Below are positions 15,298 through 24,464 of a stretch of 38,976 nucleotides of DNA, one piece after another; within the stretch, counting starts at the first letter, position 1; the number at the start of each line of letters is the position of its first letter. The notes beneath the pieces are model-generated. The model saw nothing but the letters and a program-made list of their open reading frames with translations. It made no database searches and had not been told where the DNA came from. The DNA is from Firmicutes bacterium AM31-12AC (GTDB lineage: Bacteria > Bacillota > Clostridia > Lachnospirales > Lachnospiraceae), in NCBI GenBank assembly GCA_003480425.1, contig QUJA01000027.1, positions 1-38,976 of the forward strand, read 5' to 3'. The translations under genes were made by a program, and so were the position numbers.

Positions 15298-15358
15298 ATT
15301 CATCACCTCTGGCTATATTTTTACCAGATAAATGAATTCTTATACCTATTTACTGATT

Positions 15359-16345
15359 TTATTCCATTGTCTGCTCCACAACTTCCGTCCCTTCATAAAA
15401 ATACTGCAGAATTTCCCTATACGATTTTCCTTCTTTTGCCATCTGATTTGCTGTCCACTGGCTCATTCCCAAACCATGTCCATTACCGCTTGTTTTAATC
15501 TGTAATTCTCCCTTTACATCTTTTATAGAAAATGAACTCGATGGGAGTGACAGTGCTTCTCTAAATTGCTCTCCGCTACAAATGGTATTTCCTATTTTCA
15601 TCTGCAACACATATCCGGCAGAATCATAAGCTTCTATTTTAAAATCCGAAAACTTATAGAGCTTATCTGCATCCTTTTCTTCCACCGCTTTCAAAAATGG
15701 CTGGCATTTTTTCTGTACCTCACGATATGATATAGTCCGTACTTGTAGTTCATCCTCTGCCTCTTTATCTTCCGGGCACTCTTTTGCCGTCAGATAAGGA
15801 TATGCTTCTTGCCCTGTAACCTCCTGATAACTTCTCGTCATTCCGTTACTAGACCGATGAAACGGTACATATGCATATGTCCCCTGATAATACAACACTT
15901 GCTTTTTTGTTTCTTCCTCAGCTTGTATAAGCCTCTCATAATAAGAATCATTTTGAGCATTCATCTGCTTTTTTTCTATTTCTTTCGTTGTTAAATATTG
16001 TTCCTCGAATACAGCTTCTCTTCCATTTTGTCTTGCATCCTCATTTATCTGATACAATTTTGTCCGCACAACAACCGCCTGCGCCTTTATAAATTCTCTT
16101 TCCGCCGAAACCGGTACTTCTGCTGATAGCACTCCTGTGAAATATTCATTCCAAGGAACTTCTATGATTTCTTCCTCGCCTTTTAAATCTGCCTGTTTTA
16201 CTTTTACAAAATTTTTATTTTGGTTCCATTTTGTTTTCATATCCGCCCCATGAATAAACACGGTCATAACATATGGAAATAAAATAAGGATTATGAGGAA
16301 ATATACCCAGAATTTTATTTTCCGTTGTATCTCTTCTTTTTTCAT
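15359..16345 (-). CDS. spoIID: Stage II sporulation protein D (SpoIID/LytB)
   Basis: Lytic transglycosylase of the engulfment machinery, acting at the septum with SpoIIP and SpoIIM. About 328 residues: one N-terminal membrane anchor (about 14-33) then the SpoIID domain with VPWNEYFTGVLSAEVPVSAE, the catalytic-glutamate segment, KAQAVVVRTKLY, PFHRSSNGMT and the signature SGNGHGLGMSQWTANQMA. I start at the ATG at 16345, 9 bases after GGAGGG. An upstream ATG (16366) lies inside a hairpin and adds only seven unlikely residues. spoIIQ-like gene follows. Expected to be under sigma-E in the mother cell. Confidence 0.93.
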   Translation of the reverse strand: MKKEEIQRKIKFWVYFLIILILFPYVMTVFIHGADMKTKWNQNKNFVKVKQADLKGEEEIIEVPWNEYFTGVLSAEVPVSAEREFIKAQAVVVRTKLYQINEDARQNGREAVFEEQYLTTKEIEKKQMNAQNDSYYERLIQAEEETKKQVLYYQGTYAYVPFHRSSNGMTRSYQEVTGQEAYPYLTAKECPEDKEAEDELQVRTISYREVQKKCQPFLKAVEEKDADKLYKFSDFKIEAYDSAGYVLQMKIGNTICSGEQFREALSLPSSSFSIKDVKGELQIKTSGNGHGLGMSQWTANQMAKEGKSYREILQYFYEGTEVVEQTME

Positions 16346-16351
16346 CAGAAC

Positions 16352-16381
16352 AGCCCTCCATATCATATGATATGAAGGGCT
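16352..16381 (-). promoter_or_regulatory. Hairpin covering the spoIID ribosome binding site
   Basis: On the minus strand AGCCCTTCATATC pairs with GATATGGAGGGCT (13 base pairs with one G-U, loop ATAT). The GGAGGG of the second arm is the spoIID Shine-Dalgarno site, so the stem would hide it. There is no T-run, which argues against a simple terminator. Confidence 0.6.
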
Positions 16382-16400
16382 GTCCTAATATATTCCATAT

Positions 16401-17174
16401 TTAAAGCTCTGTTATTTCATTGTCTGATGCGACCTCATCAGAATCGCCAGTATCGAATGATACTGTTTCATTTGCAATCGGCATTTCCTCTTGCGATTCT
16501 TCTGTCTTTTGCTCTCCCTCTGTATCCTCTGTGGAATCTGCATCATGAGTCTCGTTATTGTTGCTCTGCTCGCGATTTCTCATCACAAAGAAGCAAATAG
16601 ACTCATACAATGGTAAAAGTGCTCCGAGCACCGCATGTGCTACAGCCATATTTCCTGATGTCATATTGCGGTAAATCTGATAATTGACCATTACCCGCAA
16701 AGTCTTATAAAGGACCTTATATCCCAGACTTATAGCAAGTGCCAGTATGATCAGAATAATAAGAATCAAAATTCTTCCTGCACTTACATGCATCGTCATA
16801 CTAAATATTGCAAGCATTCCGCATAAACACATCACTCCATAGATGACCGAAACCACAACGCCGTACATAAGCGGAATGACTGCAAGCCAGATTCCTGTAT
16901 CACACATTGTTTTGTTCTTAAGTGTGATATCTCCGCTCAATTTTCCCTGCAGATATATTCTAAAGAACGGAATAAATGCAAGCCATGCATACTCATATCC
17001 TCTATGCTTTGCAATTGTATATAATCCTATACCACGAAGGATATAACTTGCAAGGGAAATAATCCCTATCAACAGCATTACAATGATATAAAACATCATT
17101 ATTCCTATTCCGATTCCTGTAAATGGATTCTCTGCCGGTATGCTGTAGCTGTAACCATAAATATTATTATACAT
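16401..17174 (-). CDS. Multi-pass membrane protein of unknown function
   Basis: 257 residues with about four to five hydrophobic segments (roughly 25-47, 93-120, 125-155, 175-193) and a long acidic Glu/Asp/Thr-rich cytoplasmic tail (about 200-257). The segment LYTIAKHRGYEYAWLAFIPF resembles a recurring motif of small clostridial membrane proteins in which a conserved tryptophan-proline loop follows an (I/S)AK(H/R)RG helix. I do not recognise a named family. It lies between glgP and spoIID on the same strand, 17 bases past glgP. Confidence 0.8.
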   Translation of the reverse strand: MYNNIYGYSYSIPAENPFTGIGIGIMMFYIIVMLLIGIISLASYILRGIGLYTIAKHRGYEYAWLAFIPFFRIYLQGKLSGDITLKNKTMCDTGIWLAVIPLMYGVVVSVIYGVMCLCGMLAIFSMTMHVSAGRILILIILIILALAISLGYKVLYKTLRVMVNYQIYRNMTSGNMAVAHAVLGALLPLYESICFFVMRNREQSNNNETHDADSTEDTEGEQKTEESQEEMPIANETVSFDTGDSDEVASDNEITEL

Positions 17175-17191
17175 ATAAATCGCCTCTTCTT

Positions 17192-19666
17192 TTATTCAGG
17201 CTGTCCGGACGGAACTGTTACTTTCTCCAATTTCCAAATATCTTTTACATACTCTTCAATTGTACGGTCTGATGTAAATTTACCGCTGCATGCAGTATTT
17301 AACATTGCCATCTTTGACCATCTGTCCTGATCACGATATGCTTCTTCCACTCTCTTCTGAGCATCTGCATAAGATCTGAAGTCTTTCAGGATAAAGTATG
17401 TATCTGCTCTGTCTGTACACTGTGTATTCAGAAGTGAATTGTAAAGGTTCTTATACATCTCATGATCACCCTTTGCATATGTTCCATCCATCAGCTGATC
17501 AATAACACGCTTCAACTCCCAATCATTGAAATAAATATCTGTTGGGTTATATCCGCCATTGTTTTCATAGTTGATAACTTCTTCTGAGCTCAATCCGAAG
17601 ATAAATGCATTTTCAATACCAACTTCTTCTACGATTTCCACATTGGCCCCATCCATTGTTCCAAGTGTTGGAGCACCATTCAGCATAAATTTCATGTTTC
17701 CTGTACCTGAAGCTTCTTTTGATGCTGTAGAAATCTGTTCGCTGACATCTGCTGCCGCAAAAATCAACTCAGCGTTTGATACACGATAATCTTCGATAAA
17801 TACGACCTTGATCTTTCCGTTAATGCTTCTGTCATTGTTTACAACATCTGCAACTGAGTTGATCAGTTTGATTGTCTCTTTTGCTCGCTGATATCCTGCC
17901 GCTGCCTTTGCACCAAAGATAAATGTTCTTGGATAGAATGACATCTCCGGATGCTCTTTGATCTGATTATACAGATACATAACATGCAGAATATTTAATA
18001 ACTGACGTTTGTACTCATGCAGACGTTTTACCTGTACATCAAAGATAGAACGTGGATCTACATCGATTCCATTGTGTTCTTTGATATATTTTGCAAGACG
18101 GACTTTATTCTGATATTTGATATCCATAAATTCTTTTCTTGCTTTTTCATCTTCTGCATATGGTTTCAATTTTGAAATCTGCGCAAGGTCTGTAATCCAT
18201 CCGTCACCAATCTTATCTGTTACCCAGTCAGCAAGAAGTGGATTACCATGAGCAAGGAAACGTCTCTGTGTAATACCATTTGTCTTATTGTTAAATTTCT
18301 CTGGCATCATTTCATAGAAATCTTTCAGCTGCTCGTTTTTCAAAATTTCTGTATGAAGTTTTGCAACACCATTTACAGAGAATCCTGCGATGATTGCCAT
18401 GTTAGCCATACGTACCTGACCATCCCAGAGAATTGCCATCTTACGTACTTTTTCTTCATTTCCAGGATATTTTGCTCTTACTTCATTTACAAAACGGCGA
18501 TCAATCTCCTGCACGATCTGGTAAATACGTGGAAGCAGTTTAGCGAAGAGGTCGATTGGCCATTTTTCCAATGCTTCTGCCATAATTGTATGGTTTGTGT
18601 AAGCACATGTCTTAGTTGTAACATTCCATGCCTCTTCCCATGTCAGACCTTCCTGGTCGATGAGCAGATGCATCAGTTCAGGTACTGCAACTGTTGGATG
18701 TGTATCATTCATCTGAATAACAACTTTTTCGTAAAGTTTACGAACATCACTATTTGTTCTCTTATATTTTGCAATCAACTCCTGCAAGCTTGCAGAAATG
18801 AAGAAATACTGCTGTTTTAAACGAAGCTCTTTTCCTGCATAATGATTATCATTAGGATAAAGTACTTCAACAATTGTTTTTGCCAGATTTTCCTGTTCTA
18901 CTGCTTTGTGATAGTCTCCACGGTCAAATGAATCAAGCTGGAAATCAACAATTGCCTGTGCATCCCAGATACGTAATGTATTTACTACATGGTTTCCGTA
19001 TCCAATGATTGGCATATCGTATGGGATTGCAAGTACTGATTCATAATTTTCCTGAATAAACTCATCACGTCCTGTCTCAGGATTTTTCTCAAAACGGATA
19101 TTTCCGCCAAAGCGAACTTCTTTTGCATATTCTTCACGACGAAGTTCAAATGGATTTCCTTCTTTTAACCAGTTATCTGGTGTCTCCACCTGATATCCGT
19201 CTTTAATTTTCTGTTTGAACATTCCATAACGATAGCGGATTCCACATCCATAAGCAGGGTAATTCAATGTTGCAAGAGAATCCAGGAAGCAGGCAGCCAA
19301 TCTACCGAGGCCACCGTTTCCAAGAGCTGCATCTGGTTCTTCGTCTTCAATCACGTTCAGATCGATTCCCATCTCATCCAAAGCTTCTTTTACTTCTGTA
19401 TATGCTGTCATATTGATCAGGTTGTTACCCAGCGCACGTCCCATCAAGAATTCCATTGACATGTAATATACTGTTTTTACATTCTCTTCCTCGTACTTGC
19501 TCTGTGTCTCAAACCAATCATCCATGATAATATCTTTTACTGCATATGATACTGCCTGGAAAATCTGCTGCTTTGAAGCTTCTTCAATCTTCTTACGATA
19601 TAATGTTTTTACATTCTCTTTTACTGCCGCTTTAAATGCTTCCTTCTCAAATCTTTTGCTGTACAT
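17192..19666 (-). CDS. glgP: Glycogen/maltodextrin phosphorylase
   Basis: GT35 alpha-glucan phosphorylase of 824 residues, the usual length. It removes glucose-1-phosphate from the non-reducing ends of alpha-1,4-glucans using pyridoxal phosphate. Signatures: DAALGNGGLGRLAACFLDS, NDTHPTVAVPELMHLL, the PLP-lysine region EASGTGNMKFMLNGAPTLGT with K in TGNMKF, and DVQVKRLHEYKRQLLN. The ATG lies 4 bases after the ileS stop and its ribosome site (GAGGGG) is inside the last ileS codons, so the two genes are coupled. Probably mobilises stored glycogen; co-expression with ileS is unusual. Confidence 0.97.
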   Translation of the reverse strand: MYSKRFEKEAFKAAVKENVKTLYRKKIEEASKQQIFQAVSYAVKDIIMDDWFETQSKYEEENVKTVYYMSMEFLMGRALGNNLINMTAYTEVKEALDEMGIDLNVIEDEEPDAALGNGGLGRLAACFLDSLATLNYPAYGCGIRYRYGMFKQKIKDGYQVETPDNWLKEGNPFELRREEYAKEVRFGGNIRFEKNPETGRDEFIQENYESVLAIPYDMPIIGYGNHVVNTLRIWDAQAIVDFQLDSFDRGDYHKAVEQENLAKTIVEVLYPNDNHYAGKELRLKQQYFFISASLQELIAKYKRTNSDVRKLYEKVVIQMNDTHPTVAVPELMHLLIDQEGLTWEEAWNVTTKTCAYTNHTIMAEALEKWPIDLFAKLLPRIYQIVQEIDRRFVNEVRAKYPGNEEKVRKMAILWDGQVRMANMAIIAGFSVNGVAKLHTEILKNEQLKDFYEMMPEKFNNKTNGITQRRFLAHGNPLLADWVTDKIGDGWITDLAQISKLKPYAEDEKARKEFMDIKYQNKVRLAKYIKEHNGIDVDPRSIFDVQVKRLHEYKRQLLNILHVMYLYNQIKEHPEMSFYPRTFIFGAKAAAGYQRAKETIKLINSVADVVNNDRSINGKIKVVFIEDYRVSNAELIFAAADVSEQISTASKEASGTGNMKFMLNGAPTLGTMDGANVEIVEEVGIENAFIFGLSSEEVINYENNGGYNPTDIYFNDWELKRVIDQLMDGTYAKGDHEMYKNLYNSLLNTQCTDRADTYFILKDFRSYADAQKRVEEAYRDQDRWSKMAMLNTACSGKFTSDRTIEEYVKDIWKLEKVTVPSGQPE

Positions 19667-19670
19667 GGTT

Positions 19671-22600
19671 TTACATCCCCTCTTTCCAAACTCCCATTGT
19701 AACTTGCTCGCCGTTTATCTTCCACTCTTTTACATAACCGGCTGGTTCTGCTTTTGTAACTTCCTCAGCAAGCACTTCACTGCTAATGCTTTCTGCGTAT
19801 TTAGCAAAAATGCTTTCTGCTTTTTCGCTTCCTGTATAAGTAACTCGGATCTTGTCCATAACTTCAAATCCGGCTTCTTTACGCATTGTCTGGATTTTAC
19901 TGATAATCTCTCTTACAAATCCTTCCTCAAGAAGTTCTTCTGTCAGATTTGTATCAAGAACTACTGTAATTCCATTATCATTTTCTGATACATATCCTTC
20001 AATCTGAGCTGTATCAATCAACAAATCTTCTTTGAACAATGTGATTTCCTGACCGTCTACATCCAGATTTAATGAACCGTTCGCATTTAATTCATCCATT
20101 GCTGCATTACCATCTATTGTATCGAGAGCTTTCTTAATTCCACCCAACATTTTACCATATTTCGGTCCAACTGTCTTTAACTGTGGTTTGAAACTATATG
20201 AAGTAAAGTCTCTTACATCATCTGTAAATTTAACATTCTTTACATTCAGCTCATCTGCAACGATTTCCTGGTAAAATTCAGGTAATGTGAATTCTGCTTT
20301 TACAAACATCTGTCCGATTGGCTGACGGTTCTTAATGTTAGATGTATTTCTGCAGGCACGTCCCATTACAACAAGTTTGAGTACATTTTCCATATTTGCT
20401 TCAAGCTCTGTATCAATGTAATCCTCATTTACAACAGGATAATCACAAAGATGGATACTTTCTGGAGCTGTCTGATCTACGCTTCTTACCAGATTCTGAT
20501 AAATCTGCTCTGTCATAAATGGAATCATTGGTGCAGCAACTTTTGAAACAGTTACAAGTGCTGTATACAATGTCATGTATGCATTGATCTTATCCTGTTC
20601 CATTCCTTTTGCCCAGAAACGCTCACGGCTGCGTCTCACATACCAGTTACTCATATCATCTACGAAATCCTGAAGTGCTCTTGCACTCTCTGGAATTTTG
20701 TAGTTTGCAAGATTGTCATCCACTGTTTTAATCAATGTGTTCAGTTTTGACAATAACCATTTATCCATAACTGATAATTTGTCATATTCCAATGTATATT
20801 TTGAAGCATCGAATTCGTCAATATTTGCATACAATACGAAGAACGCATATGTGTTCCACAATGTTCCCATGAATTTACGCTGTCCTTCCATAACGGCTTT
20901 TCCGTGGAAACGGTTTGGCAGCCATGGTGCACTGTTAACGTAGAAATACCAGCGGATCGCATCTGCTCCGTACTGCTGTAATGCGTCAAACGGATCAACC
21001 GCATTTCCCTTAGATTTACTCATTTTCTGGCCGTTCTCATCCTGCACGTGTCCAAGTACGATTACATTCTGGTAAGGTGCTTTATTGAACAACAATGTAG
21101 AAATTGCCAGCAGAGAATAGAACCATCCACGAGTCTGGTCTACAGCCTCTGAAATAAACTGAGCCGGGAACTGTTTTTCAAAAATCTCTTTATTTTCAAA
21201 TGGATAATGATGCTGTGCAAAAGGCATTGATCCGCTGTCAAACCAACAGTCAATTACTTCCGGTACACGATGCATTTCTTTACCACACTTTGGACACTTA
21301 ATTGTTACATCGTCAATATATGGTCGGTGCAGTTCAATATCATCAGGACAATTGTCGGACATAGACTTCAGTTCCTCAATACTTCCGATTGAATGCATAT
21401 GTCCACATTCACACTGCCAGATATTCAGTGGTGTTCCCCAGTAACGGTTACGGCTGATACCCCAGTCCTGAACATTTTCAAGCCAGTCACCGAAACGTCC
21501 TTTTCCAATGCTTTCAGGAATCCAGTTGATTGTATTATTATTTGCAATCAAATCATCCTTAACAGCTGTCATCTTGATAAACCAAGACTCACGAGCGTAG
21601 TAAATCAGTGGAGTATCACATCTCCAGCAGTGAGGATAGCTATGCTCAAATTTTGGTGCATCGAACAGCAATCCCTTAGCATCCAGATCTTTGAGTACTT
21701 CCGGGTCTGCTTTTTTCACAAATAATCCTGCAAATGGAGTACTGTCAGCCATCTCACCTTTTTCTGTTACAAGCTGTACAAATGGAAGATCATAATTTCT
21801 TCCTACATTCGCATCGTCTTCACCAAATGCTGGTGCGATATGAACAACACCTGTACCATCTGTTAATGTTACATATTCATCACATGTAACGAAAAATGCT
21901 TTTTTGTGCTGTTTTTCTGCTGCATCTGCTGCACACTGATACAATGGCTCATACTCTTTGTATTCCAAATCTTTACCTTTATATCTCTCAAGTACTTCAT
22001 ATGCTGCCTGACCTTCTTCTGCCAGACGTCCAAGTACTGTGTCAAGCAATGCCTCTGCCATATAATAAGTATATCCGTCTGCTGCTTTTACTTTTACATA
22101 ATCCTCTTTTGGATTCACACAAAGTGCAAGGTTTGATGGCAATGTCCAAGGTGTTGTTGTCCATGCAAGAATATATGCATCCTCATCTTTTACCTTAAAA
22201 CGAACAACTGCTGAACGTTCTTTGACATCTTTATATCCCTGAGCAACTTCCTGTGCTGAAAGCGGTGTTCCACAACGAGGACAGTAAGGTACGATCTTAA
22301 ATCCTTTGTAAAGAAGTCCCTTATCCCAGATTGTTTTTAATGCCCACCATTCAGACTCGATAAAATTATTGTCATATGTGACATATGGTTTCTCCATATC
22401 AGCCCAGAATCCAACTGTACTTGAGAAGTCCTCCCACATTCCTTTATATTTCCAGACACTCTCTTTACATTTGTTGATAAATGGCTCCAGACCATATTTT
22501 TCAATCTGATCTTTTCCATCCAGTCCAAGTATTTTTTCAACTTCCAATTCTACCGGAAGACCATGTGTGTCCCATCCTGCTTTACGAGGAACTTCATAAC

Positions 22601-22826
22601 CTTTCATTGTACGGTAACGTGGAATCATATCTTTGATTACACGAGTCAACACATGACCGATATGTGGTTTACCATTAGCTGTCGGAGGTCCATCGTAAAA
22701 TGTATACATTGGACTTCCTTCTCTTTCTTCCATACTCTTCTGGAAAATCTGATTGTCTTCCCAGAACTTTTCAACTTCTTTTTCACGCTCGACAAAATTC
22801 ATGTCTGTAGAAACTTTCTGATACAT
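19671..22826 (-). CDS. ileS: Isoleucyl-tRNA synthetase
   Basis: Class I synthetase of 1051 residues. The HIGH motif appears as GKPHIGHVL, the KMSKS loop as GQKMSKSKGNAVDPF, and WDTHGLPVE and the editing domain (LAWTTTPWTLPSNLALC) are clear. Zinc-type cysteines are in CPRCGTPLS and CPKCGKEMHR. I place the start at the ATG at 22826, preceded by AAAGGAAG; the longer frame to 22910 would run through the terminator hairpin of the T-box. The long DUF5915-like C-terminus fits the eukaryote-like (type 2) IleRS found in many Firmicutes, which is often linked with mupirocin tolerance. Confidence 0.97.
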   Translation of the reverse strand: MYQKVSTDMNFVEREKEVEKFWEDNQIFQKSMEEREGSPMYTFYDGPPTANGKPHIGHVLTRVIKDMIPRYRTMKGYEVPRKAGWDTHGLPVELEVEKILGLDGKDQIEKYGLEPFINKCKESVWKYKGMWEDFSSTVGFWADMEKPYVTYDNNFIESEWWALKTIWDKGLLYKGFKIVPYCPRCGTPLSAQEVAQGYKDVKERSAVVRFKVKDEDAYILAWTTTPWTLPSNLALCVNPKEDYVKVKAADGYTYYMAEALLDTVLGRLAEEGQAAYEVLERYKGKDLEYKEYEPLYQCAADAAEKQHKKAFFVTCDEYVTLTDGTGVVHIAPAFGEDDANVGRNYDLPFVQLVTEKGEMADSTPFAGLFVKKADPEVLKDLDAKGLLFDAPKFEHSYPHCWRCDTPLIYYARESWFIKMTAVKDDLIANNNTINWIPESIGKGRFGDWLENVQDWGISRNRYWGTPLNIWQCECGHMHSIGSIEELKSMSDNCPDDIELHRPYIDDVTIKCPKCGKEMHRVPEVIDCWFDSGSMPFAQHHYPFENKEIFEKQFPAQFISEAVDQTRGWFYSLLAISTLLFNKAPYQNVIVLGHVQDENGQKMSKSKGNAVDPFDALQQYGADAIRWYFYVNSAPWLPNRFHGKAVMEGQRKFMGTLWNTYAFFVLYANIDEFDASKYTLEYDKLSVMDKWLLSKLNTLIKTVDDNLANYKIPESARALQDFVDDMSNWYVRRSRERFWAKGMEQDKINAYMTLYTALVTVSKVAAPMIPFMTEQIYQNLVRSVDQTAPESIHLCDYPVVNEDYIDTELEANMENVLKLVVMGRACRNTSNIKNRQPIGQMFVKAEFTLPEFYQEIVADELNVKNVKFTDDVRDFTSYSFKPQLKTVGPKYGKMLGGIKKALDTIDGNAAMDELNANGSLNLDVDGQEITLFKEDLLIDTAQIEGYVSENDNGITVVLDTNLTEELLEEGFVREIISKIQTMRKEAGFEVMDKIRVTYTGSEKAESIFAKYAESISSEVLAEEVTKAEPAGYVKEWKINGEQVTMGVWKEGM

Positions 22827-22845
22827 GTTATTCTTCCTTTCTTTT

Positions 22846-23140
22846 AATAATGAAAAAATCCCTCCGTCCTTGTAATAGGACGAAGGGTTAAATCTTCGTT
22901 TATAAACCACCTGTTACAACATACTCCAAAGCTTTTCTGCTATGTTCATATGCGTTCCTGTAACGGTGGAACTCCGGCAATTGCTACTCCATCTAATCTA
23001 TTGATCAATCTGCTGTTTCATCAATTGCAACTCGGAAGTGATATTCAAGAATGTCTTACTCGTACCGGTCTTACACCATCTCCGGCTCGCTGTAACTTTC
23101 GGGTATTCCCTACTGTCTTCGTCATCGTTTTTCATAGTTT
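22846..23140 (-). promoter_or_regulatory. T-box leader controlling ileS (isoleucine)
   Basis: On the minus strand the leader starts with the stem I signature GATGACGAAGACAGTA, has AGCGAGCCGGAGATGGTG and a specifier loop GAATATCACTTC with Ile codon ATC at 23042-23040. The tRNA-end-binding UGGU lies at 22909-22906 within CAGGTGGTTTATAAACG. A terminator hairpin (22887-22877 with 22870-22860) followed by TTTTTT ends the leader, and part of its 5' arm can pair instead with CGAAG upstream. Uncharged tRNA-Ile should favour read-through. The T-box core departs from the common GGTGGnACCGCG. Confidence 0.9.
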
Positions 23141-23160
23141 TTATAAATTTTACAGTGTAA

Positions 23161-23189
23161 ATTATACGGAGAAATCAAGGTTTCGTCAA
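23161..23189 (-). promoter_or_regulatory. Promoter of the ileS T-box leader
   Basis: On the minus strand TTGACG (23189-23184), 17 bases, TATAAT (23166-23161), a near-consensus sigma-A promoter just ahead of the leader. Confidence 0.85.
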
Positions 23190-23348
23190 GGGCTTGACAA
23201 GGATATTTGTTGTTTTCCTCGACAAATTTTTCTATTACCAACCCACGCACTTCTATTTTCAAAACCTTTATGCTAGAATTATCTTAATTAATGGGAGAAA
23301 AAATACAGAATATCTTGTCGGTCACAAAAACATTAGGAGGAGTAAAAG

Positions 23349-24398
23349 ATGAGTGGTATGATCAAACCAGTAGAATGGAAAGAAACTTATGTAAAAGTAT
23401 TAGATCAAACTTTATTACCTGAAGAAGTGAAATTTATGGAAATCAGAGACGCACAGGTAATGTGGGATGCCATTAAAATGCTCTGTGTCAGAGGAGCACC
23501 TGCGATTGGGGTTGGAGCAGGTTATGGCGTTGCAATAGAAATGCAGAAACATGTCAAAGAAAGTACCGCTGAATATCATAAAAAATTAAAAGAAACCATC
23601 GAATATCTGGCAACTTCCAGACCTACGGCAGTAAACTTGTTTTGGGCATTAGATAGGATGAAAGAAACCGGAGAAAAATATGCTGATGAATTAAATGAGG
23701 TGTGCCAGAAGGCATTGGAAGAAACAGCTATAAACATTGAAAAATACGAAGAGAATGCATGCATATCAATTGGTGAAAATGCATTGACATTGTTAAAAGA
23801 TGGCATGACATTATTGACGCATTGTAATGCCGGTGGACTGGCAACCGTACATTATGGAACAGCATTATCTCCAATGTTATTAGGAAAAGAAAGAAACATT
23901 AATTTCAAGGTATACGCAGATGAAACAAGACCTTTATTACAAGGTGCCCGTTTAACAGCATGGGAGTTAAATCAAGCCGGTGTTGATGTTACGGTTATTA
24001 CAGATAATATGGCTGGAATGGTAATGAAACAAGGAAAAATTGACGCAGTAATTGTTGGCTGTGACAGAGTTGCAGCGAATGGAGATGCTGCAAATAAGAT
24101 TGGTACATATTCCGTTGCTGTTTTAGCAAAACATCATAATATTCCATTTTATATTGCAGGTCCGGTTTCAACAATTGATATGAACACACCGACCGGAGAC
24201 GATATCCCGATTGAAGAGCGAAGTGCGGAAGAAATAACCTGTGGTTTTGGCAAGCGAACAGTTCCGGAAGGAGTAAAAGTATATAATCCGGCGTTTGATG
24301 TTGTTCCTCATGAATTAATTACTGCAATCATAACTGACAAAGGAATCATAGCAAATCCTGACAAAGAGAAAGTTGCACAAGTAGTAAATGCAAAATAG
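23349..24398 (+). CDS. mtnA: S-methyl-5-thioribose-1-phosphate isomerase
   Basis: eIF2B-like isomerase of 349 residues that turns methylthioribose-1-phosphate into methylthioribulose-1-phosphate in methionine salvage. Family motifs: CVRGAPAIGVGAGYG, catalytic cysteine in LTHCNAGGLAT, ETRPLLQGARLTAWEL, and the catalytic aspartate in VGCDRVAANGDAANKIGTY. A perfect AGGAGG precedes the ATG and an extended -10 (TGCTAGAAT, ending 23279) may drive it. No other salvage genes are adjacent, so action on the related 5-deoxyribose-1-phosphate is possible, as MtnA homologues can do both. Confidence 0.95.
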   Translation: MSGMIKPVEWKETYVKVLDQTLLPEEVKFMEIRDAQVMWDAIKMLCVRGAPAIGVGAGYGVAIEMQKHVKESTAEYHKKLKETIEYLATSRPTAVNLFWALDRMKETGEKYADELNEVCQKALEETAINIEKYEENACISIGENALTLLKDGMTLLTHCNAGGLATVHYGTALSPMLLGKERNINFKVYADETRPLLQGARLTAWELNQAGVDVTVITDNMAGMVMKQGKIDAVIVGCDRVAANGDAANKIGTYSVAVLAKHHNIPFYIAGPVSTIDMNTPTGDDIPIEERSAEEITCGFGKRTVPEGVKVYNPAFDVVPHELITAIITDKGIIANPDKEKVAQVVNAK

Positions 24399-24408
24399 CA
24401 CATACCCC

Positions 24409-24448
24409 ATCAGGGGCAGATATGACACCACTCATATCTGCCCCTGAT
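24409..24448 (+). terminator. Terminator between convergent mtnA and D-Ala carboxypeptidase genes
   Basis: A perfect 16-base stem (24409-24424 with 24433-24448: ATCAGGGGCAGATATG and its complement) with an eight-base loop, followed by TATTTCTTT. Located in the convergent gap, so it may act for both genes. Confidence 0.88.
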
Positions 24449-24464
24449 TATTTCTTTATCCGTT

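Noticed and set aside
16364..16366. Upstream ATG as the spoIID start
   Set aside because: It lies in the loop of the hairpin without a ribosome site; the next ATG has GGAGGG at the right distance.
18248..18820. 190-residue plus-strand open frame
   Set aside because: It lies antisense inside glgP, is rich in Cys/Phe/His as expected for a shadow frame, and has no ribosome site or family match.
23191..23222. Plus-strand TTGACA at 23194 as the mtnA promoter
   Set aside because: No -10 element lies at the right distance. TGCTAGAAT further downstream is a better candidate.
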